NCBI RefSeq assembly: GCF_020859565.1
Contig: NZ_JAJHUO010000013.1
Location: 1-64,000 of the forward strand
Direction of reading: 5' to 3'
Origin: Saccharothrix luteola
Lineage (GTDB): Bacteria > Actinomycetota > Actinomycetes > Mycobacteriales > Pseudonocardiaceae
DNA length: 64,000 nt
Positions within the stretch are counted from its first letter, which is position 1. Each line of letters starts with the position of its first letter. This document shows, piece after piece, positions 25,034 to 33,375 of the stretch. The notes below the pieces were generated by a model. The model made no database searches. It was not told where the DNA came from and saw only the letters and a list, made by a program, of their open reading frames with translations. Position numbers and translations under genes: made by a program.

Positions 25034-27778
25034 ATGCGAGTCAACCCCACCCTCCGGCGTCCCCTGGCGCTCGGCGCGGCGGCGGTGGCCACGTCCCTGC
25101 TCGCCGCGCTGACGATCGCCGCCGCGCCGGGCGAGGTCGCCGCCCAGGTCGCCGCGGCGGCCACGTCGCCGTTCGAGATCCCCGGCCGGGGCGCCGACGT
25201 GCCGTTCGTCGAGCACGAGGCCGAGGCCGCCGCCACGAACGGCACGAAGATCGGACCCGGCCGACGCCAGGGCACGCTGGAGGGCGAGGCGTCCGGCCGC
25301 CGCGCCGTGACCCTGTCCGGCCAGGGCCGCTACGTCGAGTTCACCCTCACCGAGCCCGCGAACTCGATCGACCTCCGCTACAGCGTCCCGGACGGCAACG
25401 GCGGCGCGGGCATCACCGCGCCCCTGTCGCTCTACCTCGACGGCACGAAGACCGGCAGCCTCACCCTGACCTCGAAGTACGCGTGGCGCTACGGCGGCTA
25501 CCCCTACGCCAACGACCCGAACCAGGGCAAGCCGCACCACCTCTACGACTCCACCCGCGCCCTGTTCGGCCGCACGCTCGCCGCCGGTTCGAAGGTCAAG
25601 CTCCAGGTCGACGCGGGCGACACCGCGCCGTCCTACACGATCGACCTCGCCGACTTCGAGCTCGTCGCCCCGGCGGCCACGCGGCCCGCGAACTCGGTCT
25701 CCGTCACCGACCACGGCGCCACTCCCAACGACGGCACGAACGACAACGCCGCCTTCGACGCCGCGGTCGCCGCCGCGAAGTCGTCCGGCCGCGAGGTGTG
25801 GATCCCGGCCGGGCGGTTCACCGTCACCAAGCACGTCACCGTCGACCAGGTCACCGTCCGCGGCGCGGGTCACTGGCACAGCGTGGTCACCGGCGACCGG
25901 GTCGGCTTCTACGGCCTCGGCGAGCCGTCGAGCTGCGGCCAGGGCGGCAACTCCGGCGTGAGCACGCGCGTCGGCCTGCACGACTTCGCGATCATCGGCG
26001 AGGTCACCAACCGGGTCGACTGCGACCAGACCAACGCCATCGGCGGCGCGCTGGGCGGCGGCTCGGTGATCTCCGGCATGTTCCTGCAGCACACCAAGGT
26101 CGGCCTGTGGCTGGACGGCCCGTTCTCCGGCCTCACCATCCGCCACAACAAGGTCGTCGACCAGTTGGCCGACGGCATGAACCTGCACCGCGGCATCAGC
26201 GACGTGCTGATCGAGCACAACCTGTTCCGCAACATCAGCGACGACGGCATCGCGTTCTGGTCGGAGCACCAGGCCGATCACAACAACACCATCCGGCGCA
26301 ACACGGTGGTCGTGCCGATGAAGGCCAACGGCATCGCGATCTACGGCGGCCGGGACAACGTCGCCACCGAGAACGTCGTGGCCGACACCCAGGACCAGGG
26401 CGGCGGCATCCACGTCGGCAACCGCTTCTCCTCGGTGCCCCTGTCCGGCACGACCACCCTGTCGAAGAACACCACGCTGCGCGCCGGCGTGCTCGACTCG
26501 AACTGGCAGTTCGGCGTGGGCGCGCTGTGGTTCGACGCACGCGACGGCGCGATGAACGGCCGGATCGACGTCACCGACACCGACCTGATCGACAGCAACT
26601 ACGAGGCCATCCAGTTCATCAGCGGCACGATCACCAACGTCCACTTCAACGGTGTGCGGATCAACGGCGCGGGCACGTTCGGCATCCAGCTCCAGTCGCC
26701 GGGCGCGGCGTCGTTCACCAACGTCACCGCCACCGGCCTCGGCCGGGCGGGCGTCTACAGCTGCCTCGGCGAGAACGGGTTCCAGCTCACCAAGGGCGCG
26801 GGCAACTCCGGCTGGGACGGTCCGTCGTACTGCGGTCCGTGGCCGGACCCGATCTACACCGACCCGACCAACCCGCCGACCACGACCACCACGACGACGA
26901 CCACGACCACCGTTCCGCCGGGCGGAAACCTGGCCAGGGGCAAGGCGGTCAGCGCCTCCACCGCGAACGGCGGCTTCCCGGCCGCGCACGCCGTGGACGG
27001 TGACGCGAGCACCTACTGGGAGAGCGCGAACAACCAGTTCCCGCAGTCGCTGACGGTCGACCTGGGACGTTCGGAGAACGTCGGCCGCTTGGTGCTGAAG
27101 CTCCCGCCGCCCGCCGCGTGGGAAGCGCGCACGCAGACCCTGAGCGTCTCCGGCAGCACCGACGGCACGAACTACACCCCACTCGCGGCCTCGGCCGGGT
27201 TCCGCTTCGACCCCGCCTCCGGCAACCAGGTCACCATCCCGGTCTCCGGAACGCACCGCCACCTGCGGCTGACGTTCACCGGCAACACCGCCTGGCCCGC
27301 CGCCCAACTGGCCGAACTGGAGGTCTACGGCACGACCACGACCACCACGACCTCACCGCCGCCGCAGGGCAACGTGGCGCGCGGCAAGCCGGTCCAGGCC
27401 TCGGCCAACGGCGGCTTCCCCGGTGGCAACGCGGTGGACGGTGACGCCAACACCTACTGGGAGAGCCCGAACAACGCGTTCCCGCAGGCGTTCACCGTCG
27501 ACCTGGGCAGCCGGATCGCGGTGAACCGGATCGTGCTGAAGCTCCCACCGGCCACGGCGTGGGCCGCACGCACGCAGACCCTGAGCGTCTCCGGCAGCTC
27601 GGACGGCGCGAACTACGGCCAACTCGTGGCGTCGGCCGGGTTCCGGTTCGACCCCGCGTCCGGCAACCAGGTGAGCATCCCGGTCCCGGCGGACCACCGC
27701 TTCCTGCGGCTGACGTTCACCGGCAACACGGGCTGGCCCGCCGCGCAGCTCGCCGAGTTCGAGGCGTACGCGGGCTGA
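25034..27778 (+). CDS. Secreted GH87-like alpha-1,3-glucanase (mycodextranase) with two F5/8C domains
   Basis: A 914-residue exported polysaccharide hydrolase. A Sec signal spans about residues 1-36; residues 57-211 form a CBM6/35-like sugar-binding domain; residues 220-610 a right-handed beta-helix with the aspartate cluster expected for GH87 (LADGMNLHRG, NISDDGIAFWSEH, DTQDQGGGIHVGNRF). A poly-threonine linker (616-628) leads to an F5/8C discoidin domain (632-767), a second short linker and another F5/8C domain (780-914). Cleavage of fungal-wall or plaque-type alpha-1,3-glucan is the likely role; a related beta-helix lyase cannot be ruled out. The ATG at 25034 opens directly into the signal peptide, and a farther in-frame start would add unrelated sequence. 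Confidence 0.78.
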   Translation: MRVNPTLRRPLALGAAAVATSLLAALTIAAAPGEVAAQVAAAATSPFEIPGRGADVPFVEHEAEAAATNGTKIGPGRRQGTLEGEASGRRAVTLSGQGRYVEFTLTEPANSIDLRYSVPDGNGGAGITAPLSLYLDGTKTGSLTLTSKYAWRYGGYPYANDPNQGKPHHLYDSTRALFGRTLAAGSKVKLQVDAGDTAPSYTIDLADFELVAPAATRPANSVSVTDHGATPNDGTNDNAAFDAAVAAAKSSGREVWIPAGRFTVTKHVTVDQVTVRGAGHWHSVVTGDRVGFYGLGEPSSCGQGGNSGVSTRVGLHDFAIIGEVTNRVDCDQTNAIGGALGGGSVISGMFLQHTKVGLWLDGPFSGLTIRHNKVVDQLADGMNLHRGISDVLIEHNLFRNISDDGIAFWSEHQADHNNTIRRNTVVVPMKANGIAIYGGRDNVATENVVADTQDQGGGIHVGNRFSSVPLSGTTTLSKNTTLRAGVLDSNWQFGVGALWFDARDGAMNGRIDVTDTDLIDSNYEAIQFISGTITNVHFNGVRINGAGTFGIQLQSPGAASFTNVTATGLGRAGVYSCLGENGFQLTKGAGNSGWDGPSYCGPWPDPIYTDPTNPPTTTTTTTTTTTVPPGGNLARGKAVSASTANGGFPAAHAVDGDASTYWESANNQFPQSLTVDLGRSENVGRLVLKLPPPAAWEARTQTLSVSGSTDGTNYTPLAASAGFRFDPASGNQVTIPVSGTHRHLRLTFTGNTAWPAAQLAELEVYGTTTTTTTSPPPQGNVARGKPVQASANGGFPGGNAVDGDANTYWESPNNAFPQAFTVDLGSRIAVNRIVLKLPPATAWAARTQTLSVSGSSDGANYGQLVASAGFRFDPASGNQVSIPVPADHRFLRLTFTGNTGWPAAQLAEFEAYAG

Positions 27779-27788
27779 CTCCTCGGCC

Positions 27789-27829
27789 GGGGGTGGTCCC
27801 ACGGCGACGACGCCGGCCGGACCACCCCC
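27789..27829 (+). terminator. Hairpin terminator after GH87-like gene
   Basis: An 11-bp perfect stem, GGGGGTGGTCC (27789-27799) with GGACCACCCCC (27819-27829), begins 10 bp after the stop codon. No U-run follows, which is usual in high-GC actinobacteria. Confidence 0.65.
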
Positions 27830-27927
27830 GCGTCACCGCGAACGCCCCGGCCGTTCACCCGGCCCGCCTACCGTTCCGCGCACCGCGCGCCCTGAAGTGC
27901 GGCGTGCCGAGCAGAACGGGAACACCC

Positions 27928-29121
27928 ATGAGGAGACCGCTGGTCATCGGTCTGTCCGCGCTCGTCCTGGCGTCGGTGGCGGTGCCGGGCTCGGCCGCGC
28001 CGACCGGCCGCCACGACTTCGGCCGCGCCACGCTGACCGGGTTCGCCGCGCTGCCCGCGGTGACGTTCGTGCCGGGGAGCGAGCCGTCCGGCGCGGCCCT
28101 GGGCACCACGCCGGTCAACGGGGTCGTGCCGCCGTTCGCCGACCAGCCGGTGCAGGGCTTCAGCGGCGTGCTGCGCAACGCCGACGGCACGTTCGACGTG
28201 CTCTCCGACAACGGGTACGGCACCAAGGCCAACAGCGCGGACTTCACCCTCCGCGTGCACCGGATCGGCCCGGACTTCGGCACGGGCGCCGTCGACGTGC
28301 TCGGCGGCATCACGCTGACCGACCCGAACGGCCACGTGCCGTTCCCGCTCACCCGTCCCGACCGGGTGCTGACCGGCGCGGACTTCGACGTCGAGTCGAT
28401 CGTCCGCGCGGGCGACGGCACGTACTGGATGGGCGACGAGTTCGGCCCCTACCTGCTGCACTTCGACCGCGCGGGCCGGCTGCTCGCGCCGCCCGTGCCG
28501 CTGCCGGACGTCTTCGCGCCGGAGAACCCGGCGGGCACGCCGAACCTGGGCGGCAGCAAGGGCTACGAGGGCTTGGCGCTGTCCGCCGACGGCCGCACGC
28601 TCGACGCCCTGCTGGAGGGCACGGTGGCCGGCGACGCGCCCGGCACGCTGCGGCTCAACGAGTTCGACCTCGAACGCGGCCGGTACACCGGCGTGCGCTG
28701 GACCTACCGGCTGGACAAGCCGGAGCACGCGATCGGCGACGCGGTCGCGGTGGACCGCAACCGGCTGCTGGTGATCGAACGGGACGGCGCACAGGGCGTC
28801 GACGCGCGCGTCAAGCGGGTCTACCTGGTCGACAAGCGCGACCGCGACCGGGACGGCGCGCTGGACAAGACGCTGGTGGCCGACCTGCTCGACATCGCGA
28901 ACCCGCGCGGGCTCGGCGGCTTCGGCACGACGTTCACCTTCCCGTTCACCACGATCGAGGACGTGGTGATCCTGGACGACCGCACGATCGGCGTGCTCAA
29001 CGACAACAACTTCCCGTCCTCGTCGGGCCGCACGCCGGGCAAGCCGGACAACAACGAGTTCATCACCCTGCGCCTGGGGGACGACCTCGACGCCGACCCA
29101 CGCGTGCTGCGCCGGCGCTAG
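27928..29121 (+). CDS. Secreted phytase-like esterase (esterase-like activity of phytase domain)
   Basis: A 397-residue exported protein with a Sec signal (RRPLVIGLSALVLASVAVPGSA) and one large beta-propeller-like domain of the esterase-like-activity-of-phytase family. Signatures: FSGVLRNADGTFDVLSDNGYGTK, DVESIVRAGDGTYWMGDEFGPYLLHFD, GSKGYEGLALSADGRTL and the late IGVLNDNNFP. Acidic residues in GDEFGP may bind calcium. It probably hydrolyses phosphoesters or carboxyesters outside the cell. The ATG at 27928 was chosen because the signal peptide begins there. It converges with marR, leaving a single base between stops. Confidence 0.82.
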   Translation: MRRPLVIGLSALVLASVAVPGSAAPTGRHDFGRATLTGFAALPAVTFVPGSEPSGAALGTTPVNGVVPPFADQPVQGFSGVLRNADGTFDVLSDNGYGTKANSADFTLRVHRIGPDFGTGAVDVLGGITLTDPNGHVPFPLTRPDRVLTGADFDVESIVRAGDGTYWMGDEFGPYLLHFDRAGRLLAPPVPLPDVFAPENPAGTPNLGGSKGYEGLALSADGRTLDALLEGTVAGDAPGTLRLNEFDLERGRYTGVRWTYRLDKPEHAIGDAVAVDRNRLLVIERDGAQGVDARVKRVYLVDKRDRDRDGALDKTLVADLLDIANPRGLGGFGTTFTFPFTTIEDVVILDDRTIGVLNDNNFPSSSGRTPGKPDNNEFITLRLGDDLDADPRVLRRR

Positions 29122-29122
29122 C

Positions 29123-29581
29123 TCACCCGTCCCGCCAGGACCGCTGGCCGGCCACGACCTCCCGGAACAGCCGCTTGAACCCGTCGAACGCGTCCTCGCC
29201 GACGCGTTCGGCGTGGCGGCGCTCGATGGCGGCCACGATCGCGTCCGACCGGCTCATCTGGGCCAGCCCTCGTTCGGTGGGCACGACCAGCTTCGCGCGC
29301 CGGTCGTCCGGGTCCGGCTGCCGGGTGACGTAGCCCAGCGCCTCCAACTCGTCGAGCACCTTGCCGACGACCTGCTTGTGCTGACCCGACCGGCGGGCCA
29401 GGTCGGTGGCCCGGGTGCCCTCCTCGTCCAGGTAGGCGAGCACCGCGCCGTGCTGCGGGCGCAGGTCCGGGTAGCCGTCCCGGGCGAGGGTGTCGAACAG
29501 CTCCTCCTGCACGGCGAACAGCAGCCGGCCGGTGAGCACGCCCAGGTCGGGATCGGTGTGCTTGCGTTCGCCTCGCCGCAT
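29123..29581 (-). CDS. MarR family transcriptional regulator
   Basis: A 152-residue winged-helix regulator with LRPQHGAVLAYLDEEGTRATDLARRSGQHKQVVGKVLDELEALGYV as the DNA-binding part and the beta-wing RQPDPDDRRAKLVVPTERG. The ATG at 29581 behind AAAGGAGGG is preferred to 29617 because the upstream option would place the operator inside the gene. Divergent from the WrbA/serine hydrolase pair; MarR proteins of this arrangement commonly respond to quinones or phenols. It probably represses itself and wrbA through the dyads at 29595-29615. Confidence 0.9.
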   Translation of the reverse strand: MRRGERKHTDPDLGVLTGRLLFAVQEELFDTLARDGYPDLRPQHGAVLAYLDEEGTRATDLARRSGQHKQVVGKVLDELEALGYVTRQPDPDDRRAKLVVPTERGLAQMSRSDAIVAAIERRHAERVGEDAFDGFKRLFREVVAGQRSWRDG

Positions 29582-29594
29582 GACCCTCCTTTGG

Positions 29595-29617
29595 TCACCT
29601 ATGGTGATAGTCACCAT
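29595..29617. promoter_or_regulatory. Interlocked MarR-type operators
   Basis: Two perfect overlapping dyads share a half-site: TCACC-TAT-GGTGA (29595-29607) and GGTGA-TAG-TCACC (29603-29615). They lie between marR and wrbA, just upstream of a TTGACG -35-like hexamer (29620-29625) for wrbA and a TATATC -10-like hexamer at 29641. A MarR dimer bound here would block both promoters. Confidence 0.7.
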
Positions 29618-29682
29618 TATTGACGATCACCACCTATGACTATATCGTCGTGGTCATGATCAAGCAGCAGGAGGGGACTGTC

Positions 29683-30291
29683 GTGGACGGCAGCGTGAAG
29701 GTCGCGATCGTGTACTACTCGGCCACCGGCAACATCGCCCGGATCGCCCAGGAGATGGCCGAGACCGCGGAGAAGGCGGGCGCCGAGGTCCGGTTGCGCA
29801 AGGTCGCCGAGCTCGCACCGCGGTCCGCGATCGACGCCAACCCGGCGTGGGCCGCCAACGACGCCGCGACCGCCGACCTCCCGGTGGCCGTCGCCGACGA
29901 CCTGGTCTGGGCCGACGCGGTGATCATGGGCACGCCGACCCGGTTCGGCAACGTCGCCTCGCAGCTCAAGCAGTTCCTCGACACGCTCGGCGGCGTCTGG
30001 CAGCGGGGTCTGCTGGCCGACAAGGTCTACAGCGGGTTCACGTCGACCGGCACGCTGCACGGCGGCCACGAGTCGACGCTGCTGGCGTTGGCCAACACCT
30101 TCCACCACTTCGGCGGCATCGTGGTCGCGCCGGGCTACACGCACCCGGACAAGTTCGCCGACGGCAACCCGTACGGCACGTCGCACCACGACGCGGGCGG
30201 CACGGCGGCCGTGGACGACACCGTGCGCGCGGCGGCACGGGTGCAGGCCGAACGCGTGGTCCGCTTCGCCCGCGCGGTCGCGGCGGCGTGA
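29683..30291 (+). CDS. wrbA: NAD(P)H:quinone oxidoreductase, WrbA type
   Basis: A 202-residue flavodoxin-fold enzyme that reduces quinones by two electrons and avoids semiquinone radicals. FMN-binding signature YYSATGNIARIAQEM is near the N-terminus, followed by GTPTRFGNVASQLKQFLD and FTSTGTLHGGHESTLL, both typical of WrbA. The GTG at 29683 is six bases after GAGGGG; an earlier TTG would add non-family residues. Its stop overlaps the next gene's start by one base (TGATG), so the two genes are coupled and probably controlled by the divergent MarR protein. Confidence 0.9.
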   Translation: MDGSVKVAIVYYSATGNIARIAQEMAETAEKAGAEVRLRKVAELAPRSAIDANPAWAANDAATADLPVAVADDLVWADAVIMGTPTRFGNVASQLKQFLDTLGGVWQRGLLADKVYSGFTSTGTLHGGHESTLLALANTFHHFGGIVVAPGYTHPDKFADGNPYGTSHHDAGGTAAVDDTVRAAARVQAERVVRFARAVAAA

Positions 30292-31412
30292 TGACCGTCC
30301 AGGGCGTCGTCGCGCCGGGTTACGAAGGCGTGCGCGAGGAGTTCGCGGCGGTGGTGGCCGCCGAGCCCGGTCTCGGCGCCCAACTGGCCGTCTACCGGCA
30401 CGGGGAGCTGGTGGTCGACCTCTGGGCGGGGTTGGCGGAGGACGCGTTGCTCGCGCTGTACTCCTCGGGCAAGGGCGCGGCGCACCTGGTGGTGGCGCTG
30501 CTGGTGCAGGACGGCGTGCTCGACCTGGACCGCGCGGTCGCGTCGTACTGGCCCGAGTTCGCCGCCGGCGGGAAGGGACGGGTGACGTTGCGGGACCTGC
30601 TCGCGCACCGGGCCGGGCTCGTCGGCGTGACCGGCGGGTTCGACGAGGAGGAGTTGGCGGACGACCGGCTCCTCGCCGAACGGCTGGCCGGTGAGCTCCC
30701 GGCGTTCGGGGACGGGTACGGCTACCACGCCCTGACGATCGGCGCGTTGACCGGCGAGGTGGTGCGCCGGGCGACGGGGCGGACGTTGCGCCAGGTGTAC
30801 GAGGAGCGGGTGCGGGCGCCGTACAGGCTGGACTTCCACCTCGGGCTGCCGGCGGACCTGGAACCCCGGTACGCACCCGTGCAGCCGCCGGCCTCGCCGC
30901 GGCCGACGCCGGAGGGGTTGACCGCGCTCGCGTTCAACACGCCGTTGGACCTGGTGGCGTTCGCGAACACGCGGCGCGTGCGCGAGCTGGGGCAGGCGTC
31001 GGCGGGGAGCGTCGGCAGCGCGCGTGGGCTGGCCCGGATGTACGCGGCGGCGATCGGTCCCGTGGACGGTCGGGCGCCGCTGCTCGGGCCGGACGTGCTG
31101 GCCGAGTTCACCCGGCCGCACTCGACGGGCGTCGACCTGGTGACGGGGGAGCGGGACCACTTCCTGCTCGGCTTCGAGGCGCAGGGCGTGCGGTACGCGG
31201 GGCTCGGCGCGGACGCGTTCGGGCACAGCGGCGCGGTGGGCGCGCAGGCGTTCGCCGATCCGCGCAGCGGCACCGCCTACAGCTACACCCGGCGCAGGTT
31301 CGCCGTCGGCGGTGGTGGCGGTGCGGCGGAGAACCACCGCTTGGTGGCGGCGGTGCTCCGCGCGCCGGCGGTCCCGAACTCGCTCGGTCGACAACGTCGT
31401 CACGTTCAGTAG
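30291..31412 (+). CDS. Beta-lactamase-related serine hydrolase (EstB type)
   Basis: A 373-residue class C beta-lactamase/EstB-like esterase. The nucleophile motif is S58-S59-G60-K61 (YSSGKGAAH), the Tyr motif is around YGYHALTIG, and the HSG counterpart of KTG is FGHSGAVG near residue 305. No signal peptide, so it is likely cytoplasmic. Members hydrolyse short-chain esters or related substrates. It is coupled to wrbA by a one-base overlap, which suggests a role in detoxifying an electrophile or ester together with the quinone reductase. Confidence 0.86.
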   Translation: MTVQGVVAPGYEGVREEFAAVVAAEPGLGAQLAVYRHGELVVDLWAGLAEDALLALYSSGKGAAHLVVALLVQDGVLDLDRAVASYWPEFAAGGKGRVTLRDLLAHRAGLVGVTGGFDEEELADDRLLAERLAGELPAFGDGYGYHALTIGALTGEVVRRATGRTLRQVYEERVRAPYRLDFHLGLPADLEPRYAPVQPPASPRPTPEGLTALAFNTPLDLVAFANTRRVRELGQASAGSVGSARGLARMYAAAIGPVDGRAPLLGPDVLAEFTRPHSTGVDLVTGERDHFLLGFEAQGVRYAGLGADAFGHSGAVGAQAFADPRSGTAYSYTRRRFAVGGGGGAAENHRLVAAVLRAPAVPNSLGRQRRHVQ

Positions 31413-31447
31413 AGTCGAAGGGGAGAGATCACCAGCGGAGGATTGCG

Positions 31448-31594
31448 ATGAAGCAGAACATCACCTGCCCCTGCGGCGAGCCGATCCAGGGCAAGGACGA
31501 GGACGAACTGGTGGAGAAGACCCAGAAGCACCTCAAGGAGAACCACCCGGGCCACGACTACTCGCGCGAAGAGATCCTGTTCATGGCCTACTGA
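31448..31594 (+). CDS. DUF1059 small protein
   Basis: A 48-residue protein of the DUF1059 family (MKQNITCPCGEPIQGKDE...), with a CPCG metal-ligand-like motif and a conserved HLKENHPGHDYSREEI segment. Function unknown; the family is common in actinobacteria. A GAGGATT ribosome-binding stretch precedes the ATG. Its last bases overlap the convergent XRE regulator gene by 14 bp. Confidence 0.85.
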   Translation: MKQNITCPCGEPIQGKDEDELVEKTQKHLKENHPGHDYSREEILFMAY

Positions 31595-32054
31595 GCCCTT
31601 CGCCCGGGTAGGGGTGCACGCCGACGAGCAGCAGCGCGTCGAGCAGCCGCAGCCAGTCCGGCTCGGTGAGGTCGCGGCCGGTGAGGGCGGACAGGCGGGC
31701 CAGCGCGTCCAGCAGTCGTCCGGTCAGGTCGGCGTCGTCCTGACCGGTCGCCTCGGCCAGGGTGCGCGCGTCGCGGCGGAACCTGGCGGTGCGGCCGAGG
31801 CGGACCAGCGCCGCAGGCAGTTCGGTGGGAGTCGGCGTGGGTGCGGGTTCGTCGTCATCGGCGAACCCGACGGTGAGCCGCGTGCCCAGCGCACCGGCCA
31901 GCCGGGCGAGCGCGTCGACGGTCGGGTTGCCCCGGCCGTTCTCCAGGTTCGCCACGTACGGCACCGAGAGCCCCGCGTCGGCGGCGACCGCGGCCACCGT
32001 CCGCCCGTTCGCGGCCCGCAGCGCCCGTAGTCGTCGGCCCAGTTCGTGTCCCAC
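31581..32054 (-). CDS. XRE family transcriptional regulator
   Basis: A 157-residue regulator with an N-terminal helix-turn-helix (LGRRLRALRAANGRTVAAVAADAGLSVPYVANLENGRGNPTVDALARLAGALG) and a helical C-terminal part of about 85 residues with no recognised ligand site. The GTG at 32054 gives the correct N-terminus but has only a weak ribosome-binding site, so leaderless translation is possible. It is divergent from the MFS transporter 58 bp away and probably its regulator. Confidence 0.85.
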   Translation of the reverse strand: MGHELGRRLRALRAANGRTVAAVAADAGLSVPYVANLENGRGNPTVDALARLAGALGTRLTVGFADDDEPAPTPTPTELPAALVRLGRTARFRRDARTLAEATGQDDADLTGRLLDALARLSALTGRDLTEPDWLRLLDALLLVGVHPYPGEGLSRP

Positions 32055-32070
32055 GGGACCAATCTTGTCA

Positions 32071-32110
32071 GAACACTGTTCGCGATGACTATTTTCTGGA
32101 GATAGTCGTC
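32071..32110. promoter_or_regulatory. Two dyads between XRE regulator and MFS gene
   Basis: The 58-bp divergent gap holds GAACA-C-TGTTC (32071-32081), a perfect dyad, and GACTAT-N9-ATAGTC (32087-32107). The second dyad contains the ribosome-binding GGAG of the MFS gene in its loop, so it could act in DNA as an operator or in RNA as a translation-control hairpin. Confidence 0.5.
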
Positions 32111-32112
32111 GG

Positions 32113-33303
32113 ATGGTGACCGCGCTGCGCGTGAGGGACTTCCGGCTGCTGTGGGCGGCGCGGACCGTCAGCGTGTTCGGCTCCTGGCTGCTCGTCGTCG
32201 CCGTGCCCGCGCACGTCTTCCACCTGACCGGCTCCGTGTTGGCCGCCGGTGCGGCGTTGGCGGCGGAGTTCCTGCCGCCGTTGCTGCTCGGGCCGGTCGC
32301 GGGCGTGCTGGTCGACCGGTGGGACCGGCGGCGGGCGATGGTCTCGGCCGAGGTGCTGCGCGCCGCCGCCGTCACCTTGCTGCTGTTCGCCCGCGATCCC
32401 GGCGACCTCTGGCTCGTGTACGTCGCGGTGGTCGTCGAGAGCACGGGCACGGTGGTGTTCCGACCGGCGGCCCAGGCGCACACGCCCGTCGTGGTCGGCA
32501 CCGGCACGGCGCTGAGCGGCGCCAACGCCCTGAACTCCGTCACCGACGGCGTGGCGCGGCTGGTCGGCGCACCGCTGGGCGGGGCGTTGGTGGGGCTGGT
32601 CGGCTTCCCCGCGCTGGTGGTGGCGGACGCGGCGAGCTACGTGGTCTCGGCGGGGTTGCTCGCGTTGCTGCCCCGCGGCGCAGGCGGTGACGAGAGGTCG
32701 GGCGTCGGCGACGAACTCCGTGCGGGACTCGCGTTCCTGCGATCGGGCCGGACGGCCAGGACGCTCCTCGTCGTCAGCACCCTGTTCCTGGCCGCGAACG
32801 CCTCGCTCACCGCGCTGCTGGTCCCGTTCGGGATGACCGCGTGGGGCGGTGAGGGGTCGGTCGGGTTGGTGATGTCCGCGCTGGGCGTCGGCTTCCTCCT
32901 CGGCGCGCCGGCGACCCGAGTCCTGGTCGACCGCCTGTCGTCGGGCCCGTTGCTGGCGGGCGCGCTCGCCGCCACCTCCATCGGTTTCGTGCTGTTGTTC
33001 GGTTCGAGGTCGCCGGTCGCCGCACTGCTCGCCGCCGTGCTGATCGGGCTGGCCGGATCGGCGGCCCTGGTCGTCACGCAGACCGCCCTGCAACGGGTGA
33101 CGCCGACCGACGTGCTGGGCCGCGTGGGCGCCGTGATGTTCACGGGTGAGGCGGCGGCGACGTTCGTCGGTGCGCTGGCCGGCCCGGCGCTCGCGGAGCT
33201 CACCTCTGCGCGCACGACCGCGTACGCGGCGTGTGCGGTCACCGTGGTGGCCGCCGTGTACGCGGCATCGACACCTTCCGTTCATCAACCGTTCGCCCCG
33301 TGA
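32113..33303 (+). CDS. MFS transporter
   Basis: A 396-residue twelve-helix exporter of the MFS_3-type actinobacterial family (RDFRLLWAARTVSVFGSWLLVVAVPAHVFHLTG). The loop after TM2 reads GPVAGVLVDRWDRRRAM, the conserved DRxxRR motif A, and the TM4-5 region FRPAAQAHTP... GANALNSVTDGVARLVGAPLGGAL is intact here, in contrast with the broken relative at the left edge of the window. Likely efflux of a drug or metabolite. The XRE regulator is divergent. Confidence 0.88.
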   Translation: MVTALRVRDFRLLWAARTVSVFGSWLLVVAVPAHVFHLTGSVLAAGAALAAEFLPPLLLGPVAGVLVDRWDRRRAMVSAEVLRAAAVTLLLFARDPGDLWLVYVAVVVESTGTVVFRPAAQAHTPVVVGTGTALSGANALNSVTDGVARLVGAPLGGALVGLVGFPALVVADAASYVVSAGLLALLPRGAGGDERSGVGDELRAGLAFLRSGRTARTLLVVSTLFLAANASLTALLVPFGMTAWGGEGSVGLVMSALGVGFLLGAPATRVLVDRLSSGPLLAGALAATSIGFVLLFGSRSPVAALLAAVLIGLAGSAALVVTQTALQRVTPTDVLGRVGAVMFTGEAAATFVGALAGPALAELTSARTTAYAACAVTVVAAVYAASTPSVHQPFAP

Positions 33304-33375
33304 TCGCCGCTTCGCGCGTCAAACGAGTCGAGCGAACGAGATGATCAGGCTCGAACACGGGGGTGAGCGGGTCAA

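Noticed and set aside
24905-27307. 800-residue minus-strand open frame
   Set aside because: Antisense of the GH87-like gene, no recognised domain; high-GC third-position artefact.
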